Of a DNA stretch of 64,000 nt, positions 59,952-64,000 are shown piece by piece. Each line of letters begins with the position of its first letter. Position 1 is the first letter of the stretch. The stretch spans positions 3,348,001 through 3,412,000 of the forward strand of contig JAGYVD010000001.1 in assembly GCA_021209875.1 (NCBI GenBank), read 5' to 3'. Position numbers and translations under genes: made by a program. Origin of the DNA: Rosellinia necatrix. Taxonomy: Eukaryota; Ascomycota; Sordariomycetes; Xylariales; Xylariaceae. Below the pieces are notes generated by a model. It made no database searches. It was not told the origin of the DNA and saw nothing but the letters and a program-made list of their open reading frames with translations.

Positions 59952-61217
59952 TGTGAGGAGAGGATGCGAGGATGCAGCGATTGGGTGTTGCACGGCCTCT
60001 CACATTTACGTTGGCATGGGGCGAATTGGAGTTGGGGAAAAGGTAGAGGTGGAAAGGTTGGTGAGGTCTGTCATCAGTCGTGTCGAGAAATGCGCTTATC
60101 GATCTCCCAAGTGCCTTCCCGTGTTTGCTATTGCGACAACTTGCTGCTAGGTAAGTACCCCCTTAGGTAGGTAGCTACCCACACCCACCTATCATATAGC
60201 AGGTACATCCCTCTTGAGCCAAGCAGAGGCTCTGGTGGTACTACTACCGCAGGTGGCTAGCGGTACCTCTAGGGCCAAGCACACACACTACGGCCACATA
60301 GGCTGGTAAGTAACGAAGTACCTAAGTACCTTGAGAGGACAGCTGTAGCTTTCACTAGCCCCAGTTATTTTCGGCCACAAGGAGTGCAACCTTATCAAAG
60401 CTACCTTATCTACCTAGGTATCTATCGATAATAATACATGGTCTCCTACCTATCGTCATACCTGCTGTAAGTTACCCTGTGGTCCAATCCGAGGCTGGTG
60501 GTGGCGGCCAGTGTTATGTAAATAGAACTCCATGCACGTAACCATACTACATGATATGTTCTAATTGCATACAACTCCTAGTGGTTTCCATACCGTCAAT
60601 AACAAACGTTAACTAAAGAATTTAGGTACCTACACCAAGGATGAGCTGCTATATGTTTTTTTTTTTTTTTTTTTTGACTAATATGCTAGGTATCACATCA
60701 CATTGTGAAAACTAGGCATCCACGGTGCCTCGATGGATGGTGTTTCTGGAATTATTGTTTTTTATTGCCAATAATTTTCATCCATCAGGGCCTTGTTGAG
60801 GCACCAGGTAGGAATGTCCTGCCAACTGCTCTGCATCCGCCCATGTTCGGCCTATAAATTAATCGCAAATCCAAAGGATATCGGTCATACCTGTTGCGAG
60901 TAATGCTATCAACCATGGCGCTCTCGAGACGTCTAGAAAGTTTCAATTGGTATAAGCATAGATGTACACAAGAGGACACAAGGAAATCTATCCGGCAGCT
61001 TTTTGGTAGCGATATAATCATACAATCATGGGACTCGAGGTGAGGGAGACTTTCTCCGCAACAGCGCAGCAAGACATGTAGTATAGGCGGAGCGTGGTAT
61101 CGCCATCCCCCTTATTAACCCTCTCAGGTTTAGTCTCGACCCTGAGTGCCTTTGGTTCTCCCGGGTCTACCCCGTGCCTTATTTGATTTGTGTCTAAAGT
61201 ATATACCGGGAGGCAAA
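59952..61217. other. intergenic, 1.3 kb, promoter of STT3
   Basis: No supported gene. AGGT palindromes (60160-60175, 60405-60425) and a T run (60657-60675). Confidence 0.5.
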
Positions 61218-61645
61218 TCAGGCCTTCTGTGCCATGAGAGCGTTCATATAAGCTTCTAGGTCAAATTTCGAGTCCATTGGGTCTTGGTTCACTGGATTGT
61301 GGTCAGCCTCCGGCACGGGCCGATTTAAGGGTCTGAGGGGGATTCGCGGCGATAACGTACGGCCACTCTTTTCCGAGGAAGCTGCCGCGGAAGGGTTCTT
61401 GGACCTGGTGTACTCGGCCTTGGCCTGGTCTATTAAATGTAGTTTGTGCTCGTATTCTTTCTTAGCGGCGGTGGCGCGTTGTGAAGCGGTAATTGATCGC
61501 TGATGAGTAAAGCCGTAGAATACGCCAACGGCAAGGGCAGAGTACCGAAGTACCTACAGGATTATGAAGCGTTAATAGACATCATTGCTTGTTCATGCGC
61601 ACTCTGGGCATGGCGACATACGTTGACTCCTGAGGTGGCAGACAT
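61218..61645 (-). CDS. atp21: mitochondrial F1F0 ATP synthase subunit e, 119 aa
   Basis: Small inner-membrane subunit (yeast Tim11/Atp21) needed for ATP synthase dimers and cristae shape. Exon 1 61645..61622 (MSATSGVN, 24 nt, GTATGT donor) and exon 2 61553..61218 (CTGTAG acceptor, phase 0); the gene is too fragmented to show as a simple ORF. The protein continues as VLRYSALAVGVFYGFTHQRS; this hydrophobic helix holds the GxxxG dimerisation motif (GVFYG). ATAAKKEYEHKLHLIDQAKA is the conserved charged helix and DPMDSKFDLEAYMNALMAQ the usual fungal C-terminus. Between them is a Ser/Pro/Arg-rich segment (about residues 58-98) that makes it somewhat longer than the yeast protein. It is divergently transcribed from the dynein intermediate chain gene. 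Confidence 0.9.
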
Positions 61646-62782
61646 TGGAGATGATAGCTTTTTTTCCTTTTTTTCGCGCAAAGGATCCGGGGGAGGAAAG
61701 AGGGGGGCTTGGAGCACGATGCGCACGTCGGGTAGAAGGGCAATTAACGCTGTTGCTGGCGAAATAGTCCCAGATCGGGCCGGTGCGTAAAGGCAACGTC
61801 GAGGACGGGCTGAGGCTTGGACCGTGGATTGAGATGGGGTTGATGTTGAGTGAACACGCGGGTGGGCTAACGGTTGAAGTCGGGTTGCTGAAAATTATTA
61901 GTGAGTGATCGGCAGTACAGCTTTCGTATCCTTGAGTACCGAACGTGCATTCAATGTGTGGAGAAGTACGTTTGGGTACTTCAGATCCCAGACCAGGAAC
62001 CTTCCGACCAATGCATCGCTCTTGCGATTATAGAGCAGCTTCTCACAACCATATATGCTTATACTAGATTATATTCAACTGAAAAGCCATGATGGTATAG
62101 GTAACTGCTAAGAGAACTAACTACCTACCTAGGTTTCATGGGTATAGGTACTTAGTACCTATACCACCTAACCTTACCCAAGGTAGCTAAATACCTATCC
62201 AGGCTAGGTCCCTCCTACATTGGGCCACCTGAGGAGGACGTGCTCTTGATGCATCGCTCAAGGACAATTTCGGAAACGCGTTTACAACCGCGAACGGATG
62301 CACCAACGATAAGTCGCTAACGTAAAACTCGGAGATTCGAAGCCTCAGCAACCCGAAAATGTCACAAGGTAACGACGGATATTTACGCTTTTATCTGTGA
62401 CGCTCTATCTATGACGTTCTATTCGTGACGTTCTATTCGTGACGTTCTATTCGTAACGCTCTATCCGCGCGGTGCTTTGCAATTCACTACCCCCTCCTTC
62501 GCCCTCCCTTCTCCGTCCTCCCTTCTCCCTCCCAGGGGAAGAGTCTCGATAGTTGACTACATATTGGACGCTCCGCGCTCAGCGCCTCGCACTGCGCTCT
62601 TCGCTTCTCGCTCTGCTGGACTCGCCCGTCGTCCCGTCGCCCGGTTCCCACTGCTGAGCCCACGCTGGTCACCGGCCCTCGGTCACGTCCCCTCGCGCCG
62701 CCCACGCCACAACCCCTGGAGACGTATCTGGCCAGCCCGTACCAGCCCGTAGACCCGGCGATGGGTCTGTGTCGACCGCATC
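61646..62782. other. divergent promoter, 1.1 kb, subunit e / dynein intermediate chain
   Basis: No gene. Holds AGGT palindromes (62105-62180), a five-copy 14-bp repeat with TGACG cores (62397-62466) and a C/T-rich leader. Confidence 0.55.
62397..62466. promoter_or_regulatory. five tandem 14-bp repeats with TGACG(T) cores
   Basis: Units: GTGACGCTCTATCT, ATGACGTTCTATTC, GTGACGTTCTATTC twice, GTAACGCTCTATCC. Four of five contain TGACG and three contain TGACGT, the CRE/ATF half-site. The array lies 317 bp before the dynein intermediate chain ATG. A regulatory role is inference. Confidence 0.5.
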
Positions 62783-64000
62783 ATGCAACAACGACGCGAT
62801 GAGATCCTGGCCAAGAAGGCCAAGCTGGCAGAGCTCAAGCGCCAGAGAGAACTGAGGGCAAACCAGGCCAATGCAGGGCGGGTGAGCACAGTCGGTTCTA
62901 TCGATGTATACCTAACTCCCTGCTTTGCCCTGATCTGCGCTGACTGACATGTCTCTGGTTCCTGCAGCTGGTGTCCCCTATTTCCGGTAACAAGAACGAT
63001 CGAAAGCGAGAGATCGAGGACATAATCGAAAGGCTGGTCGGCGACAGCCGCCCCGGCTCTACTACCGGTGCCGCCTCTCCCCGTCGCGGTAGTCGTCCAA
63101 ATAGCGTCCTGAGCGCCGGCGAGCTCAGCCTTGCCGAACACTCGGAATACACGTCACCCATCAACGCCCAGTCTGGTCCTGCAGCTCCCCCACAACCCCA
63201 GGTCTTGACTACTGTGCCCCTCCAGACCGTCTACGAGTACCCCCCTTCGCCCGTCAAGGAGACTTTCACGTATAGCAAGGGCGTTCAAACAACCGACGAC
63301 TGGACACCGCCGACTTCGCGTTCCCGTGCGCTTTCTGAACTAGATGATGACGATCTACCTGCACCTACTTCTACCCCGGGCAAGCGCATGAGCCGCCGCG
63401 GCCGCGGTAGGGAAGAAGAGCTACGTCAGAATATAAGGAAAGAGATCGAGGAAGAGCTCAGAGCTGCCCGTGAGCTTGTAGCTGACGGAGTCGTGCAGCC
63501 GAGTGCCGTGGCTACCTCGAATTTCCCGGCGAGAGCTTTGACGGCGGAGGAACTTGCTGCTGTGACCGCCTCCGACGACTTCGTCGACTTCGTAGAGCGG
63601 TCGACCAAAGTGATCGAGCGTGCGCTGGACATGGGCAACGAGTACGATATATTGACGGATTATTCTCTCCAAGCTCATGACATCGAAGACGAGGATGAGC
63701 AAGCAGGGAACACGGGCGGCAAGGGGCGGAGGCGAGTTAAAGAACTTGTGCAGTTTTACGATGATCGATGGTCCAAAAAGCGTATGATCAGCAGCATCGA
63801 CTTCTCTCCTAAATATCCAGAGCTTGTCCTTGCTTCGTACACCAAGAATCCGGCAGCGCCGCACGACCCGGACGGTGTTGTCCAGGTGTGGAATCAGCAC
63901 CTCCATGACCGACCGGAATTCTTGTTTCACGCCCAGTCTGATATTCTAACAGCCAGATTCTCCCCCTTTCATCCCAATCTCATCATTGGTGGGACATATT
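62783..64000 (+). CDS. cytoplasmic dynein intermediate chain, 5' part (partial)
   Basis: Scaffold subunit of cytoplasmic dynein that binds dynactin p150, light chains and heavy chain. Exon 1 62783..62881 and exon 2 62968..>64000, with an 86-bp intron (GTGAGC donor, CTGCAG acceptor, phase 0). The frame is open to the window edge. The N-terminus RRDEILAKKAKLAELKRQRE is the charged coiled-coil that binds p150/NudE. Next come a Ser-rich linker (SPRRGSRPNSVLS), then FTYSKGVQTTDDW, which matches the light-chain binding region (K-x-T-Q-T-like), and EELRQNIRKEIEEELRAARE. DFVDFVERSTKVIERAL is the Roadblock-binding helix region. The first WD repeats begin at KRMISSIDFSPKYPELVLAS and VVQVWNQHL. About half of the usual length is present. 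Confidence 0.93.

Overview
This is nuclear DNA of a filamentous ascomycete, most likely a Sordariomycete. The evidence is split genes with short introns (about 50-90 bp, GTRNGT donors, CTAAC-type branch sites), a Zn2Cys6/fungal-type regulator, fungal-specific families, and long intergenic spacers full of AGGT/ACCT tetranucleotide palindromes. There is no operon structure, integrated virus, CRISPR array, rRNA or convincing tRNA. Exon coordinates below were assembled by hand from reading frame, splice signals and family continuity.

Layout, left to right: 5' part of a Ppx/GppA (RTG2-like) gene (minus, runs off the left edge); a 5.2 kb gene-poor spacer; a 640-residue disordered fungal protein; pyroglutamyl peptidase I; a 53-residue Cys-rich protein; an Old Yellow Enzyme gene with an apparent 1-nt frameshift (minus); a BTB/POZ protein; cytochrome c1; an MBD4-like HhH-GPD DNA glycosylase; DAHP synthase (minus); a FAR-17a/AIG1-like membrane protein (minus); a WD40-cyclophilin fusion (PPWD1 type); a Zn2Cys6 transcription factor; an FMN-dependent lactate monooxygenase-like enzyme (minus); GINS subunit Sld5; PP2A methylesterase; tRNA-dihydrouridine synthase 2 (minus); a 959-residue conserved fungal protein; an FHA-kinase-FHA protein; a 997-residue fungal protein with a CxxC...CxxC motif; oligosaccharyltransferase STT3 (minus); ATP synthase subunit e (minus); and the 5' part of cytoplasmic dynein intermediate chain (plus, runs off the right edge).

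Most genes are housekeeping genes of unrelated pathways: respiration (cyt1, subunit e), replication and checkpoint (sld5, FHA kinase), base-excision repair (glycosylase), tRNA modification (dus2), aromatic amino acids (DAHP synthase), N-glycosylation (stt3), phosphatase control (ppe1) and transport (dynein). I see no biosynthetic cluster and no evidence of a new multigene system. The most noteworthy local points are the frameshifted OYE gene, a five-copy 14-bp repeat with TGACG(T) cores in the divergent subunit e/dynein promoter, several micro-exons (6, 6, 13 and 24 nt), a glycosylase catalytic domain split by a low-complexity insertion, and an atypical A-tract 3' splice site.
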